Translations under genes and position numbers: made by a program | Shown: positions 24,694-33,210 of the stretch, piece after piece | How positions within the stretch are numbered: the stretch's first letter is position 1 | How the letters are laid out: every line of letters begins with the position of its first letter | DNA from: Halobacillus kuroshimensis DSM 18393 | GTDB lineage: Bacteria; Bacillota; Bacilli; Bacillales; Halobacillaceae | Length of the DNA stretch: 64,000 nucleotides | NCBI RefSeq assembly: GCF_000425705.1 | Contig: NZ_AUDY01000010.1 | Location: 1-64,000 of the forward strand | Reading direction: 5' to 3' | The notes under the pieces: model-generated | Databases searched by the model: none | The model's input: the letters and a program-made list of their open reading frames with translations, nothing else | What the model was told of the DNA's origin: nothing

Positions 24694-27660
24694 ATGTGGA
24701 AAGACCTAAAAGATAAAATGAAACGCTTGTTTGAACAGGAAGAAAACCATGCTGAAGAAGCTGCCGTACATAAAGAAGAAAAGAAAGATGTCAACGCAAA
24801 AACAAAAATGACGTATCGATATCCGAAGCAGGGAGAATTCCGTTTTCCTGTCATTCCAGATCAGGACCAGGAACGCCGGGAACATGTGTCACGTGCAAGA
24901 TCTGAGCGCAGACGTCATGTGCAGGAAGAAGAGCCGGAAGTGGAAAAACGACCACAGCGTAGGAAGAGAAAGCAGCCGGAACCTGAGGAGGAATTAAAAG
25001 AGACACTTGAAACGACGTCCATTCCTTTTACTCCAACCGATGTTCCCTCCCCTATCTTTGGCTATCAAACCAGACAGATGACGAAAGGACTGCAGAACCT
25101 GGAGTATACCGTAGAGGAAAATTCCAAGCCGGAATTTTACACAGGTTCCTATGAAGAGAAAAAATGGCAGGATTTACGGGAAAAGTTGAGAGAGCGCGTC
25201 CAGGTTGGCAGGAAACAGCCGGATGCTGTGACTCCATCCGAGGAGGAGCCGGAACAGGAAAGCCATCAGGAAGGCGCGGCGTCGCTGGAAATGGAAGCGC
25301 CTGTCCAGGAGGAGCTTCCAAATAGAAAGGAAGAGCTGTCCAAGCTCAAGGATACTTCCATTCGCGGCGAACATACCGAAGAGACGCCGGCAGACACAGC
25401 CCCCCCTGGACACGAAGACACATCCACAGTAGATTTCGAAATGCATGCATCGCATTCGGAGACAGAAGACAGCTCCATGGAAGCCGGCCCAGATCAGGAA
25501 GTAAATGCAGAGGCGCATGAAGAAGAAACATACAGGTACCGCCTCCAGGATATCTTCGATCAGGACGCTCCAGCCATAGGCAATGCCAATGACGATGGTA
25601 ATGGAGAGGTTCATACAGAAGAAGAACAGCCGGAAGAGCCGGAAAATGAAGAAACCCAGGTGGACCCGTTTGAAGATGATTCTTCTGAGGCGGCAGAACG
25701 ACCGTTCATCAATGAGGAGGAAGAAGAAGCTGTTCCCGAAGGTGCTGGAGAGCTTCCTGACCCGGAAGAATATATGGCAGGGGAAGTAGAAGCTGAGCTT
25801 AAGGTAGAGACGGAAACAGAGCGGACTGAGGTGAATCAACCTGAATTCGAGGAGCCGGAAGGTCACACAGCTGAGGACGAATCCGGAGATGGGACAGAGG
25901 CAACTGAAGAGCTTCCGGTTGCGGGCCCAGAACACGAGGCTGCATCTGTTTTGGATGAACAAGAGAGGAAAACGAAAGAAGACATGGAGCCCCAGCCGCT
26001 TGGGGAAGAACCGGCAGACTCCGGGGAAGACCAAGAGGAAACACCAAAATCCTCTTCCAGAAGAAGCGTGCCATTTAATGTTCTTATGACGCCGCGGGAT
26101 AAGCGGTCAAGAGATCATCAGAAGCCGGAAGCCCCTAAACAGGAGGAACCCAAGCCTGAAGCTGTCCAAACGAAGGATACTCAGGTGGAGAAACCAGCAG
26201 CTGAACAGGAAGAAGCAGCAGGAAAAAGACGTACGGAATATGTGCGCAGTGAATATCAGACACCGCTGCATCTACTCGAGGATCCTGTCCGTCCATCCAC
26301 AGATGATGACAGCTGGATTACCGGACAGATGGAACTGCTCGAAACAACCCTGCGTCATTTCCATGTCCGGGCGAATGTTGTCAATGCAATGAAGGGTCCT
26401 TCTGTCACACGTTTCGAAGTTCAGCCGGAGCCGGGTGTGAAAGTAAGCAAAATCACCAACCTCGCGGATGATATAAAACTGAGCATGGCTGCAAAAGATA
26501 TCCGTATAGAAGCTCCGATCCCAGGAAAGCAGGCCGTTGGGATTGAAGTTCCCAACAAACAGCCACAGATGGTGGGGCTGCAGGAGATTTTTGAGGATGA
26601 AGCCTTTTCTCAAGAACAGTCCCCGCTTTCTGTGGGACTCGGCCTTGATATCGGTGGGGAGTCGATCGTGACCAACCTGAAAAAAATGCCGCACGGGTTG
26701 ATTGCAGGGGCTACAGGTTCAGGGAAAAGTGTGTGTATCAACACCATTCTTGTCAGCTTGTTATACAAAGCACATTATGATGATGTGAAGTTCCTGCTTA
26801 TTGATCCTAAGATGGTGGAATTGGCGCCTTACAATGATCTGCCTCATTTAGTCGCACCAGTCATTACAGATGTAAAAGCGGCCACGACAGCATTGAAGTG
26901 GGCCGTGAAGGAAATGGAAGAGCGGTATGAAAAGTTCGTAGCCGAAGGCGTCAGGGATGTGGAGCGTTACAACGATAAAATGATCAAACAGGGACGTGCT
27001 TCTGAGAAGCTTCCTTATCTTGTGATCGTTATTGATGAGCTTGCTGATCTGATGATGGTTTCTCCTCAGGATGTCGAAGATGCCATCTGCCGGATTGCTC
27101 AAAAGGCTCGTGCCTGTGGTATTCACCTGCTGCTTGCTACTCAGCGTCCGTCAGTAGATGTCATAACAGGCCTTATCAAAGCGAATATTCCAACGAGGAT
27201 TGCCTTCAGTGTATCTTCCCAGGTGGATTCCCGTACCATCATCGACTCCTCCGGTGCCGAGAAGCTGTTAGGAAAAGGGGACATGCTTTTCGTTGAAAAT
27301 GGTTCAGGTCAGCCTGTCCGAATTCAGGGAGCCTTCGTATCGGATGATGAAATTGAACGGGTCACGAGTTTCATTAAGAAAATGGCTCCTCCGCAGTATC
27401 TGTTCCATCAGGATGAATTGATCAAGCAGGTATCGACCGAAGAGGAGACGGATGAGTTGTTTGATGAAGCGGTCGATTTCGTCCTCGCTCAGAACGGAGC
27501 CAGTGCCTCCTTGATCCAGCGGCGCTTTAAAGTCGGGTACAATAGAGCCGCCCGCCTGATTGACCAGATGGAGGACTATGGGATTATTTCTGAACAGAAG
27601 GGAAGCAAACCGAGGGATGTCCTTCTGACCAGACAGCAGATCGAAGAAATAATGGACTAA
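24694..27660 (+). CDS. sftA: FtsK/SpoIIIE-type DNA translocase SftA
   Basis: 988 residues. Unlike SpoIIIE it has no transmembrane helices, which marks it as SftA, the soluble translocase that moves chromosome ends away from the closing septum. A very acidic, low-complexity linker (about residues 60-530, runs of E, D, P, Q) precedes the motor. Walker A is GATGSGKS at 672-679 and Walker B VIVIDELADLM has D781. The C-terminal gamma winged-helix region (about 925-988) should read DNA polarity sequences. ATG 24694 is chosen; TTG 24673 is an upstream alternative and neither has a strong Shine-Dalgarno. The linker is longer than in B. subtilis. Confidence 0.93.
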   Translation: MWKDLKDKMKRLFEQEENHAEEAAVHKEEKKDVNAKTKMTYRYPKQGEFRFPVIPDQDQERREHVSRARSERRRHVQEEEPEVEKRPQRRKRKQPEPEEELKETLETTSIPFTPTDVPSPIFGYQTRQMTKGLQNLEYTVEENSKPEFYTGSYEEKKWQDLREKLRERVQVGRKQPDAVTPSEEEPEQESHQEGAASLEMEAPVQEELPNRKEELSKLKDTSIRGEHTEETPADTAPPGHEDTSTVDFEMHASHSETEDSSMEAGPDQEVNAEAHEEETYRYRLQDIFDQDAPAIGNANDDGNGEVHTEEEQPEEPENEETQVDPFEDDSSEAAERPFINEEEEEAVPEGAGELPDPEEYMAGEVEAELKVETETERTEVNQPEFEEPEGHTAEDESGDGTEATEELPVAGPEHEAASVLDEQERKTKEDMEPQPLGEEPADSGEDQEETPKSSSRRSVPFNVLMTPRDKRSRDHQKPEAPKQEEPKPEAVQTKDTQVEKPAAEQEEAAGKRRTEYVRSEYQTPLHLLEDPVRPSTDDDSWITGQMELLETTLRHFHVRANVVNAMKGPSVTRFEVQPEPGVKVSKITNLADDIKLSMAAKDIRIEAPIPGKQAVGIEVPNKQPQMVGLQEIFEDEAFSQEQSPLSVGLGLDIGGESIVTNLKKMPHGLIAGATGSGKSVCINTILVSLLYKAHYDDVKFLLIDPKMVELAPYNDLPHLVAPVITDVKAATTALKWAVKEMEERYEKFVAEGVRDVERYNDKMIKQGRASEKLPYLVIVIDELADLMMVSPQDVEDAICRIAQKARACGIHLLLATQRPSVDVITGLIKANIPTRIAFSVSSQVDSRTIIDSSGAEKLLGKGDMLFVENGSGQPVRIQGAFVSDDEIERVTSFIKKMAPPQYLFHQDELIKQVSTEEETDELFDEAVDFVLAQNGASASLIQRRFKVGYNRAARLIDQMEDYGIISEQKGSKPRDVLLTRQQIEEIMD

Positions 27661-27670
27661 AATCTTGGAG

Positions 27671-27739
27671 ATTGGTCGAAAGGCTTGTGAAACAGGTCTC
27701 AATTTTATATGATGGACTATGAATAAAAATTCGACCAAT
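27671..27739. repeat. 10-bp inverted repeat 49 bp apart before the NAPRT gene
   Basis: ATTGGTCGAA (27671-27680) and TTCGACCAAT (27730-27739) are exact inverted copies. They fill most of the 108-base gap between sftA and the phosphoribosyltransferase gene. There is no T-run, so a long-range leader stem or paired operators are more likely than a terminator. Confidence 0.55.
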
Positions 27740-27768
27740 TACGACCTATATGTTTAAGGAGTTAAGCC

Positions 27769-28884
27769 ATGAAGGAAATTGCACTTAAATTAAATGGGGA
27801 GATCAGCCGACTCACCAACAAGACATTCAAGTTTGATGAACGCGTTGCTGAAGGCTGGTTCTCTGCCGTCTATTTTTTGAAGACCCGGGATATCGTTAAA
27901 AGCCACCTTCCTGATAATAAGGTGACGATGCAGTTTTTCCAGAAGGATCATGCCGTTTTATGCGGGACGGATGAAGTGATTGCCCTTATCCATACCTTTG
28001 CGGACCACCCGGAGGAACTGGAGATTCATTCGCTGAAGGATGGCGATAAGATCAGTCCGTATGAAACTGTTCTTACAGTCACGGGCCCTTATCAATATTT
28101 CGGATTTCTGGAAGGAATCATTGACGGTATTCTGGCCCGGCGTACATCTGTGGCCACCAATGTCTACAATGTCGTAAAAGCGGCCAGATCCTCTGGTAAA
28201 CAAAAACCGATTATTTTTATGGGAGACAGGGATGACCACTTTACGCAGCAGTCCGGTGACGGATATTCTGCATTCATCGGGGGATCGACTGCCCAGGCCA
28301 CCCATGCCATGAACGAATGGTGGGGGAAAGAAGGAATGGGTACGATGCCCCACGCTCTGATTCAAATGTTTAAAGGTGATGTCGTTGCAGCCACCAAAGC
28401 CTATCATGAACAATTCCCGGACGATCAGCTCATGGCTCTCGTTGATTATAATAATGATGTGATTACAGATTCCCTTCATGTGGCCCGTGAATTCGGGGAG
28501 GAGTTGAAAGGGGTACGCCTGGATACATCAAGGAATCTCGTGGACAAATATTTCCTGAGAAATCAGCATCTGATGGGGACATTTGATCCGCGGGGGGTCA
28601 ATCCTGAATTAATCTTTGCCTTACGCCGAGCATTGGATCAGGAAGGATTCCGTCATGTGAAAATTGTAGTGAGCGGCGGGTTCACGAAGGAACGTATCCG
28701 CGCGTTTGAAGAGAAAAAAGTTCCTGTTGATATGTATGGAGTAGGTGGAAGCCTCTTGAAGATAGGAATCGGATTTACGGGGGATAATGTCATCATTGAT
28801 GGCGAAGCGGAAGCCAAGGAAGGCCGTCGTTTCAAACCGAATCCAAGACTGGAATATGTAGAATATACAGGATCAGCCGAATAG
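27769..28884 (+). CDS. Nicotinate phosphoribosyltransferase (short bacillar type)
   Basis: 371 residues, cytoplasmic. It transfers a phosphoribosyl group from PRPP to nicotinate for NAD salvage (family function). It belongs to the ~360-residue class rather than the ~490-residue YueK/PncB class. Visible family segments are YEVVLTV-like YETVLTVTGPYQYFGFLEG, the RRTSVATNVYNVV region, GGSTAQATHAMN, the VRLDTS motif and VVSGGFT at the phosphate site. AAGGAG is 8-9 bases before ATG 27769. The inverted repeat just upstream may control it. Confidence 0.82.
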   Translation: MKEIALKLNGEISRLTNKTFKFDERVAEGWFSAVYFLKTRDIVKSHLPDNKVTMQFFQKDHAVLCGTDEVIALIHTFADHPEELEIHSLKDGDKISPYETVLTVTGPYQYFGFLEGIIDGILARRTSVATNVYNVVKAARSSGKQKPIIFMGDRDDHFTQQSGDGYSAFIGGSTAQATHAMNEWWGKEGMGTMPHALIQMFKGDVVAATKAYHEQFPDDQLMALVDYNNDVITDSLHVAREFGEELKGVRLDTSRNLVDKYFLRNQHLMGTFDPRGVNPELIFALRRALDQEGFRHVKIVVSGGFTKERIRAFEEKKVPVDMYGVGGSLLKIGIGFTGDNVIIDGEAEAKEGRRFKPNPRLEYVEYTGSAE

Positions 28885-28890
28885 CAGTTT

Positions 28891-28942
28891 GGAAGGCGCG
28901 GACGATACTCGTTGGTGCCTTCCCGGCAGGTCCTGCTTTTTC
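28891..28942 (+). terminator. Probable terminator after the NAPRT gene
   Basis: GGAAGGCGC pairs with GTGCCTTCC, followed by a short GCAGG/CCTGC stem and five T. The shape is less regular than neighbouring terminators. Confidence 0.5.
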
Positions 28943-29039
28943 TAAAGCGATTTCCGTGATAAGATAAGGAAATGCAGACAAGGATTCATCTGTGCAGAGA
29001 GGTGAAGCGCAGATCGATACTTGTTACATATACTATACC

Positions 29040-29056
29040 TAAAGTGACCCACTTTA
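29040..29056. promoter_or_regulatory. Hairpin in the murC leader
   Basis: TAAAGTG and CACTTTA form a 7-bp stem with a 3-base loop ending 4 bases before the murC Shine-Dalgarno. It may affect translation; this is an inference. Confidence 0.3.
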
Positions 29057-29074
29057 TTTTGGAGGTTCTTGTTT

Positions 29075-30370
29075 ATGACAACTTACCATTTCATTGGTAT
29101 CAAAGGAACTGGAATGAGTTCGCTTGCCCAGATTCTCCACGACTCGGGCGAGAAAGTTCAAGGATCAGATGTAGATAAACGCTTTTTTACACAAGACGTA
29201 CTAGAAGCTAAAAATATAGAGATCATGTCTTTTTCAGAAGAAAACATTACAGACGGCCTGACGATTATTGCCGGAAACGCCTTTGGGGACGATCATGAAG
29301 AAATCGTGGCAGCCAGGGAGAAAGGTCTGCCGTTTTACCGGTACCACGATTTTTTAGGTGAGTGGCTGCAGAAGTATACAAGTATAGCTGTCACAGGCGC
29401 ACACGGGAAAACGTCGACAACAGGCCTTCTTGCACATGTGCTGACAGAGAATTATCCGACGTCCTTCCTGATTGGGGATGGAACTGGGAAAGGCCATGAA
29501 GACAGCCGTTATTTTGCCTTTGAGGCGTGCGAGTACCGCCGCCATTTTCTTGCCTATGAGCCGGATTATGCCATCATGACAAATATTGATTTTGACCACC
29601 CGGACTACTTCTCAAGTGTGGAGGATGTTTTCCAGGCCTTTCAACAGATGGCAAAGCAGGTGAAGAAAGGGATTATTGCGTGCGGAGATGATGAGCACCT
29701 GCAGCATATCCAGGCCAATGTTCCTGTCCTTTACTATGGACTGGCTGATACGAACGATTTCCAGGCTCAGAATATCCGTGAAGGTGAAGATGGAACGACG
29801 TTTGATGTGTTTGTACGCAACAATTTCTATGATACCTTTACGATTCCACAGTACGGGAACCACACGGTTTTGAATGCTCTCAGCGTGATTGCTCTCTGCC
29901 ACTATGAGCAGATGCAGCCCGAGCAGATCAAAAAGCTTGCTACATTCAAAGGTGTGAAACGCCGCTTTACCGAAAAGGTCTGGCATAATCAGATTCTTGT
30001 CGATGACTATGCCCATCACCCGATCGAAATTACAGCGACCATCGACTCAGCCCGTAAGAAATATGCCGATCGACCGGTCATCGCTATTTTCCAGCCACAT
30101 ACCTTTACAAGGACGAAAACCTTCCTGAATGAGTTTGCGGAAAGCTTGAAGGAAGCGGATCAAGTATACTTGTGCGATATCTTTGGTTCGGCCCGTGAAA
30201 ATGGTGGAAAGCTGACCATTGACCATCTGCAGGAGCTGATTCCTGAATCCAAGGTACTTCAACTGGATGAGACGCAGCAGCTGGTCGAATACGACGATGC
30301 TGTTCTTCTTTTCATGGGAGCCGGGGATATTCAAAAGTTCCAGGACGCTTACGAAAAGCAGTACAATTAA
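29075..30370 (+). CDS. murC: UDP-N-acetylmuramate--L-alanine ligase MurC
   Basis: 431 residues, cytoplasmic. It uses ATP to join L-alanine to UDP-MurNAc, the first peptide step of peptidoglycan synthesis. The N-terminal Rossmann domain begins [14 protein letters not shown]. The ATP loop is GAHGKTSTT (about residues 108-116). The C-terminal domain includes [13 protein letters not shown] 29075 is 9 bases after GGAGG; an in-frame TTG at 29069 is too close. It is next to ytxGHJ as in B. subtilis, with its own terminator. Confidence 0.95.
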   Translation: MTTYHFIGIKGTGMSSLAQILHDSGEKVQGSDVDKRFFTQDVLEAKNIEIMSFSEENITDGLTIIAGNAFGDDHEEIVAAREKGLPFYRYHDFLGEWLQKYTSIAVTGAHGKTSTTGLLAHVLTENYPTSFLIGDGTGKGHEDSRYFAFEACEYRRHFLAYEPDYAIMTNIDFDHPDYFSSVEDVFQAFQQMAKQVKKGIIACGDDEHLQHIQANVPVLYYGLADTNDFQAQNIREGEDGTTFDVFVRNNFYDTFTIPQYGNHTVLNALSVIALCHYEQMQPEQIKKLATFKGVKRRFTEKVWHNQILVDDYAHHPIEITATIDSARKKYADRPVIAIFQPHTFTRTKTFLNEFAESLKEADQVYLCDIFGSARENGGKLTIDHLQELIPESKVLQLDETQQLVEYDDAVLLFMGAGDIQKFQDAYEKQYN

Positions 30371-30375
30371 GCAGG

Positions 30376-30412
30376 CATGCGGCTTTCCATTTTGAAAAGC
30401 CGCATGTTTTTT
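30376..30412 (+). terminator. Terminator after murC
   Basis: An 11-bp stem (CATGCGGCTTT and complement) followed by six T. Confidence 0.93.
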
Positions 30413-30440
30413 CAATAAAAGTAGAAAATTGGCTGATAAA

Positions 30441-30470
30441 AAAGGATATTATGTTTAAGATAGCGAATAT
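30441..30470 (+). promoter_or_regulatory. Sigma-H promoter of ytxGHJ
   Basis: AAAGGATAT, 12 bases, AGCGAATAT. Both boxes fit the sigma-H consensus RNAGGAWWW and RNNGAATWW completely. ytxGHJ of B. subtilis is known to have sigma-H and sigma-B control. Confidence 0.8.
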
Positions 30471-30493
30471 GTCCATTTATAAGCAGCCTTCAC

Positions 30494-30519
30494 GTTTAGG
30501 AAAAGCCTGATTAGGGCAA
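30494..30519 (+). promoter_or_regulatory. Sigma-B promoter of ytxGHJ
   Basis: GTTTAG, 14 bases, GGGCAA, one mismatch per box to the general-stress consensus GTTTAA / GGGTAT with normal spacing. It lies 45 bases before ytxG, downstream of the sigma-H promoter. Confidence 0.75.
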
Positions 30520-30563
30520 TAACTAAACTGTGTTGATTACATAAGAAGGAGTGTGCAGGGGGA

Positions 30564-30983
30564 ATGATCAATATCCTTTACATTGCTGCTTTAATTGCAG
30601 CAGTGGCTTTTGCTGTTCTTGTGATTTTCTTAGCAAGAACGTTAACGGCTGTGCGCCGTACAATGAACAACGTAGCTGATACCCTTGAGGGTGTAGAGAA
30701 ACAGATGGAAGGCATCACCCTTGAGACCACTGAGCTGTTGAATAAGACGAATAAGCTGGCTGAGGATGTAGGCGAGAAATCGCAGAAACTCAATACATTA
30801 GTTGACGGTGTAAAGGGTATAGGAGATACCGTACAGGAATTTAACCAATCCATACGATCTGTATCCAAGGGTTTTACCCAGTCAGCCAATGAGCACACAG
30901 ACTCAGCTGCCCAGGCGGTCAAGTGGGGACAGGTGGCTATCAGCCTTTGGAAGAAAGCCAAGAAAGAAGATAAGAATTCATAA
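30564..30983 (+). CDS. ytxG: General stress protein YtxG (DUF948)
   Basis: 139 residues. One N-terminal membrane helix (about residues 3-24, ILYIAALIAAVAFAVLVIFL) is followed by an amphipathic, coiled-coil-rich region resembling DUF948 proteins (from residue 30, VRRTMNNVADTLEGVEKQME). It is probably membrane-anchored with the helical part in the cytoplasm. Molecular function unknown. AGGAG stands upstream of ATG 30564. First gene of ytxG-ytxH-ytxJ, under sigma-H and sigma-B type promoters, so induced by stress or entry into stationary phase (inference from promoters and B. subtilis). Confidence 0.88.
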   Translation: MINILYIAALIAAVAFAVLVIFLARTLTAVRRTMNNVADTLEGVEKQMEGITLETTELLNKTNKLAEDVGEKSQKLNTLVDGVKGIGDTVQEFNQSIRSVSKGFTQSANEHTDSAAQAVKWGQVAISLWKKAKKEDKNS

Positions 30984-30995
30984 GGAGGAATTAAC

Positions 30996-31418
30996 ATGGG
31001 ACAACAAAACAAAGAACAAAATAATGGTAGAGATTTTGTACTGGGTTCGCTGATCGGCGGTTTAGTCGGTGCAGCTGTTGCCTTGCTCTTTGCTCCGAAA
31101 TCCGGACGTGAACTGCGCGAGAACATCAATCAAAGCTCCGGAGAGTTGAGAGAACGTGCCGGAGAGTGGAAGGATGTCGCTTATGAAAAGGGCGGAGAAT
31201 GGAAAGACCGCGCTGTTGAATCCTCTTCCCATCTGACAAAATCCGTTTCTGAAAAATCTCAGGAGTGGAGCGGATTGATGAAGGACAAAGTGAAAAACAT
31301 CCGAACAAATGAAGAAGATGAAGCTGAAAGAGCCGCTCAAGAAGTAGCTGAAGCGATCGAGGAAGCTGCTCAGGAGCTGGAAAGACAGCAGGACTCTACG
31401 ACATCGACAAATATTTGA
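30996..31418 (+). CDS. ytxH: General stress protein YtxH
   Basis: 140 residues. The YtxH signature is at the start: a glycine-rich membrane segment (about residues 12-30, [19 protein letters not shown]) followed by [10 protein letters not shown]. The rest is a long, highly charged helix with [10 protein letters not shown] and similar units, ending in an acidic stretch. Such proteins are desiccation/stress-type helical proteins without known activity. AAGGAGG precedes ATG 30996, 12 bases after ytxG. Confidence 0.88.
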   Translation: MGQQNKEQNNGRDFVLGSLIGGLVGAAVALLFAPKSGRELRENINQSSGELRERAGEWKDVAYEKGGEWKDRAVESSSHLTKSVSEKSQEWSGLMKDKVKNIRTNEEDEAERAAQEVAEAIEEAAQELERQQDSTTSTNI

Positions 31419-31424
31419 CACAGT

Positions 31425-31457
31425 ATGGAGACTGTCCGCAGTCTCCATCTTTCTTTT
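31425..31457 (+). terminator. Hairpin between ytxH and ytxJ
   Basis: ATGGAGACTG and CAGTCTCCAT form a 10-bp stem with a 4-base loop, followed by CTTTCTTTT. This looks like an intra-operon terminator that would lower ytxJ relative to ytxGH. Confidence 0.65.
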
Positions 31458-31470
31458 AGGAGGAATGGAA

Positions 31471-31794
31471 ATGACAATCGAAGTAATTCAAGACAAGCAG
31501 ACATTTGAACAGGTGGTTAACGAAAAAGAGGCATTTATCCTGCTCAAGCACAGTTTGACATGCCCTGTCAGCACATTTGCCCATCACCAATATAAGCAGT
31601 TCACCGACGGAGCAGATGTACCGTGCTACATTCTCCATGTTCAGGAGGCAAGAGATTTGTCCAATCATATTGCTGCGGAATACGATGTCCAGCATGAATC
31701 CCCGCAGGCCCTTTACTTCAAAAATGGGCAGGTGGTATGGCACGACAGCCATGGCGCAATTACAGCCGACCAGCTGAAAGAAGTCACAGCGTAA
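31471..31794 (+). CDS. brxC: Bacilliredoxin-type protein YtxJ (BrxC)
   Basis: 107 residues with a thioredoxin-like fold. The motif TCPVS (about residues 30-34) carries the single reactive cysteine of the BrxC/YtxJ family, monothiol proteins that act with bacillithiol to remove S-bacillithiol from oxidised proteins. The C-terminal AITADQLKEV helix is typical. ATG 31471 has AGGAGG 7 bases upstream; ATG 31465 is only 1 base away from it. Last gene of ytxGHJ. Being under stress promoters fits a redox-repair role. Confidence 0.88.
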   Translation: MTIEVIQDKQTFEQVVNEKEAFILLKHSLTCPVSTFAHHQYKQFTDGADVPCYILHVQEARDLSNHIAAEYDVQHESPQALYFKNGQVVWHDSHGAITADQLKEVTA

Positions 31795-31807
31795 GGGCAC
31801 AGGTTTA

Positions 31808-31851
31808 TGGAGGAAGGGTCAAGGTAATCTTGATTCTTCCTCCAACTTTTT
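31808..31851 (+). terminator. Terminator of the ytxGHJ operon
   Basis: TGGAGGAAG and CTTCCTCCA form the outer stem and TCAAG/CTTGA an inner one, followed by CTTTTTAG. Confidence 0.88.
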
Positions 31852-31864
31852 AGCCACTTTTTCA

Positions 31865-31878
31865 TGAAAACACTTTCA
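31865..31878. promoter_or_regulatory. cre-like site before aroA-ccpA
   Basis: TGAAAACACTTTCA is a palindromic match to the cre consensus except that the central CG is CA. It ends 5 bases before the aroA -35 box, centred at about -47 from the predicted start. Confidence 0.45.
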
Positions 31879-31883
31879 AAGGG

Positions 31884-31912
31884 ATGACAATATTCAAAAA
31901 GTTAGCTATAAT
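31884..31912 (+). promoter_or_regulatory. Sigma-A promoter of aroA
   Basis: ATGACA (31884-31889), 17 bases, TATAAT (31907-31912). The leader to the ATG is about 60 bases and includes the palindrome CATAATACTTATG at 31928-31940. Confidence 0.75.
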
Positions 31913-31978
31913 TGTCCCTAATTATTTCATAATACTTATGATTCTAATTATCAAATTTCATTGTAGGGGGACGTAAGC

Positions 31979-33037
31979 ATGAGTAATCAAAAGCTTGACC
32001 AGTTGCGCAGCGAGTTGGATAAGGTTAATTTAGACCTTTTGAGTTTAATCAATAAACGCGGTGATCTGGTAAAGGAAATTGGTCAGATCAAAGAACAGCA
32101 GGGGATGAACCGCTTCGATCCAGTAAGGGAGAGAGCGATGCTGGACCAGTTGTCCCAGCACAATGATGGACCTTTCGAGGATTCAACAATCGTACATTTG
32201 TTCAAGGAAATCTTCAAAGCAGCGCTTGAACTGCAGGAAGATGACCACCGTAAAGCACTGCTTGTATCCAGGAAGAAAAAGCCTGAAGATACAGTCGTTG
32301 AAATAAAAGGAGAAAAAGTCGGAAACGGCACGCCTTCCTTTGTTATGGGTCCATGTGCGGTGGAAAGCTACGAGCAGGTATCTGAAGTGGCCAAAGCTGT
32401 GAAAGCAGAAGGTCTGACACTGCTTCGTGGTGGAGCCTTCAAACCGAGAACTTCTCCATATGATTTCCAGGGACTTGGTCTGGAAGGGTTGAAGATTTTG
32501 AAGCAGGCGGCAGATGAGCAGGGACTTGCAGTCGTCAGTGAAATCGTGAATCCAGGAGACCTGGAAGAAGCCCTGGAGTACCTGGATGTCATTCAAATCG
32601 GTGCCCGTAACATGCAGAACTTCGAGCTTCTGAAAGCAGCAGGTTCTGTGAACAAGCCTGTATTGCTTAAACGTGGATTGTCAGCAACGATTTCCGAGTT
32701 CATCAATGCCGCTGAATACATCATCTCACGTGGAAATGAAAACATCATTCTCTGTGAGCGCGGAATCCGTACCTACGAAAAAGCGACAAGGAATACATTG
32801 GACATTTCCGCTGTCCCGATCCTTAAGCAGGAAACCCACCTGCCGGTCATGGTTGATGTGACGCACTCAACCGGCCGTCGCGATCTACTGCTTCCAACAG
32901 CGAAAGCAGCACTTGCTGTAGGAGCGGACGGTGTGATGGCTGAAGTTCACCCGGATCCGGCTGTCGCTCTTTCGGATTCAGCACAGCAGATGGATATTCC
33001 GACTTTCCACTCTTTCATGGAAGAACTGAAAAAATAA
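31979..33037 (+). CDS. aroA: Bifunctional chorismate mutase / DAHP synthase AroA
   Basis: 352 residues. The N-terminal AroQ-type chorismate mutase (about 1-90) begins [20 protein letters not shown], and the DAHP synthase barrel (about 108-352) follows with [33 protein letters not shown] and [14 protein letters not shown]. It makes DAHP from PEP and erythrose 4-phosphate and, with the mutase part, senses prephenate and chorismate for feedback. Fused form as in B. subtilis AroA. AGGGGG precedes ATG 31979. It lies ahead of ccpA, separated by a terminator and a separate promoter. Confidence 0.95.
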   Translation: MSNQKLDQLRSELDKVNLDLLSLINKRGDLVKEIGQIKEQQGMNRFDPVRERAMLDQLSQHNDGPFEDSTIVHLFKEIFKAALELQEDDHRKALLVSRKKKPEDTVVEIKGEKVGNGTPSFVMGPCAVESYEQVSEVAKAVKAEGLTLLRGGAFKPRTSPYDFQGLGLEGLKILKQAADEQGLAVVSEIVNPGDLEEALEYLDVIQIGARNMQNFELLKAAGSVNKPVLLKRGLSATISEFINAAEYIISRGNENIILCERGIRTYEKATRNTLDISAVPILKQETHLPVMVDVTHSTGRRDLLLPTAKAALAVGADGVMAEVHPDPAVALSDSAQQMDIPTFHSFMEELKK

Positions 33038-33051
33038 CGAAGAAAAAGATA

Positions 33052-33087
33052 AAGACAGGCTGATCAAACAGCCTGTCTTATTTTTTT
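33052..33087 (+). terminator. Terminator between aroA and ccpA
   Basis: AAGACAGGCTG and CAGCCTGTCTT, an 11-bp perfect stem, 6-base loop, ATTTTTTT. Some read-through into ccpA is possible. Confidence 0.92.
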
Positions 33088-33129
33088 CTTCATAGTTTCT
33101 AAAAAAATCAGGAAGACTATAAGTAACCT

Positions 33130-33158
33130 TTTGCACGAATTTAGGAATCCGTTATAAT
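33130..33158 (+). promoter_or_regulatory. ccpA promoter
   Basis: TTTGCA (33130-33135), 17 bases, TATAAT (33153-33158). The resulting leader is about 108 bases long. Confidence 0.7.
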
Positions 33159-33210
33159 GGATAGGGTACAAACTCTAGAGAACCGTATGATTATTGCGCA
33201 GGCAGGCGAT

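Noticed and set aside
25174-26034. Long minus-strand open frame (286 codons) with many F, L and C residues
   Set aside because: It is antisense to the acidic E/D/P/Q-rich linker of sftA, where GAA/GAG codons give few stops on the other strand. No start signal, no family likeness.
27769-28884. Assignment as PncB/YueK
   Set aside because: At 371 residues it is too short for the ~490-residue class; the family is kept but not that gene symbol.
28885-29074. Riboswitch between the NAPRT gene and murC
   Set aside because: Only a terminator-like hairpin and a small 7-bp stem are seen; no known riboswitch core.
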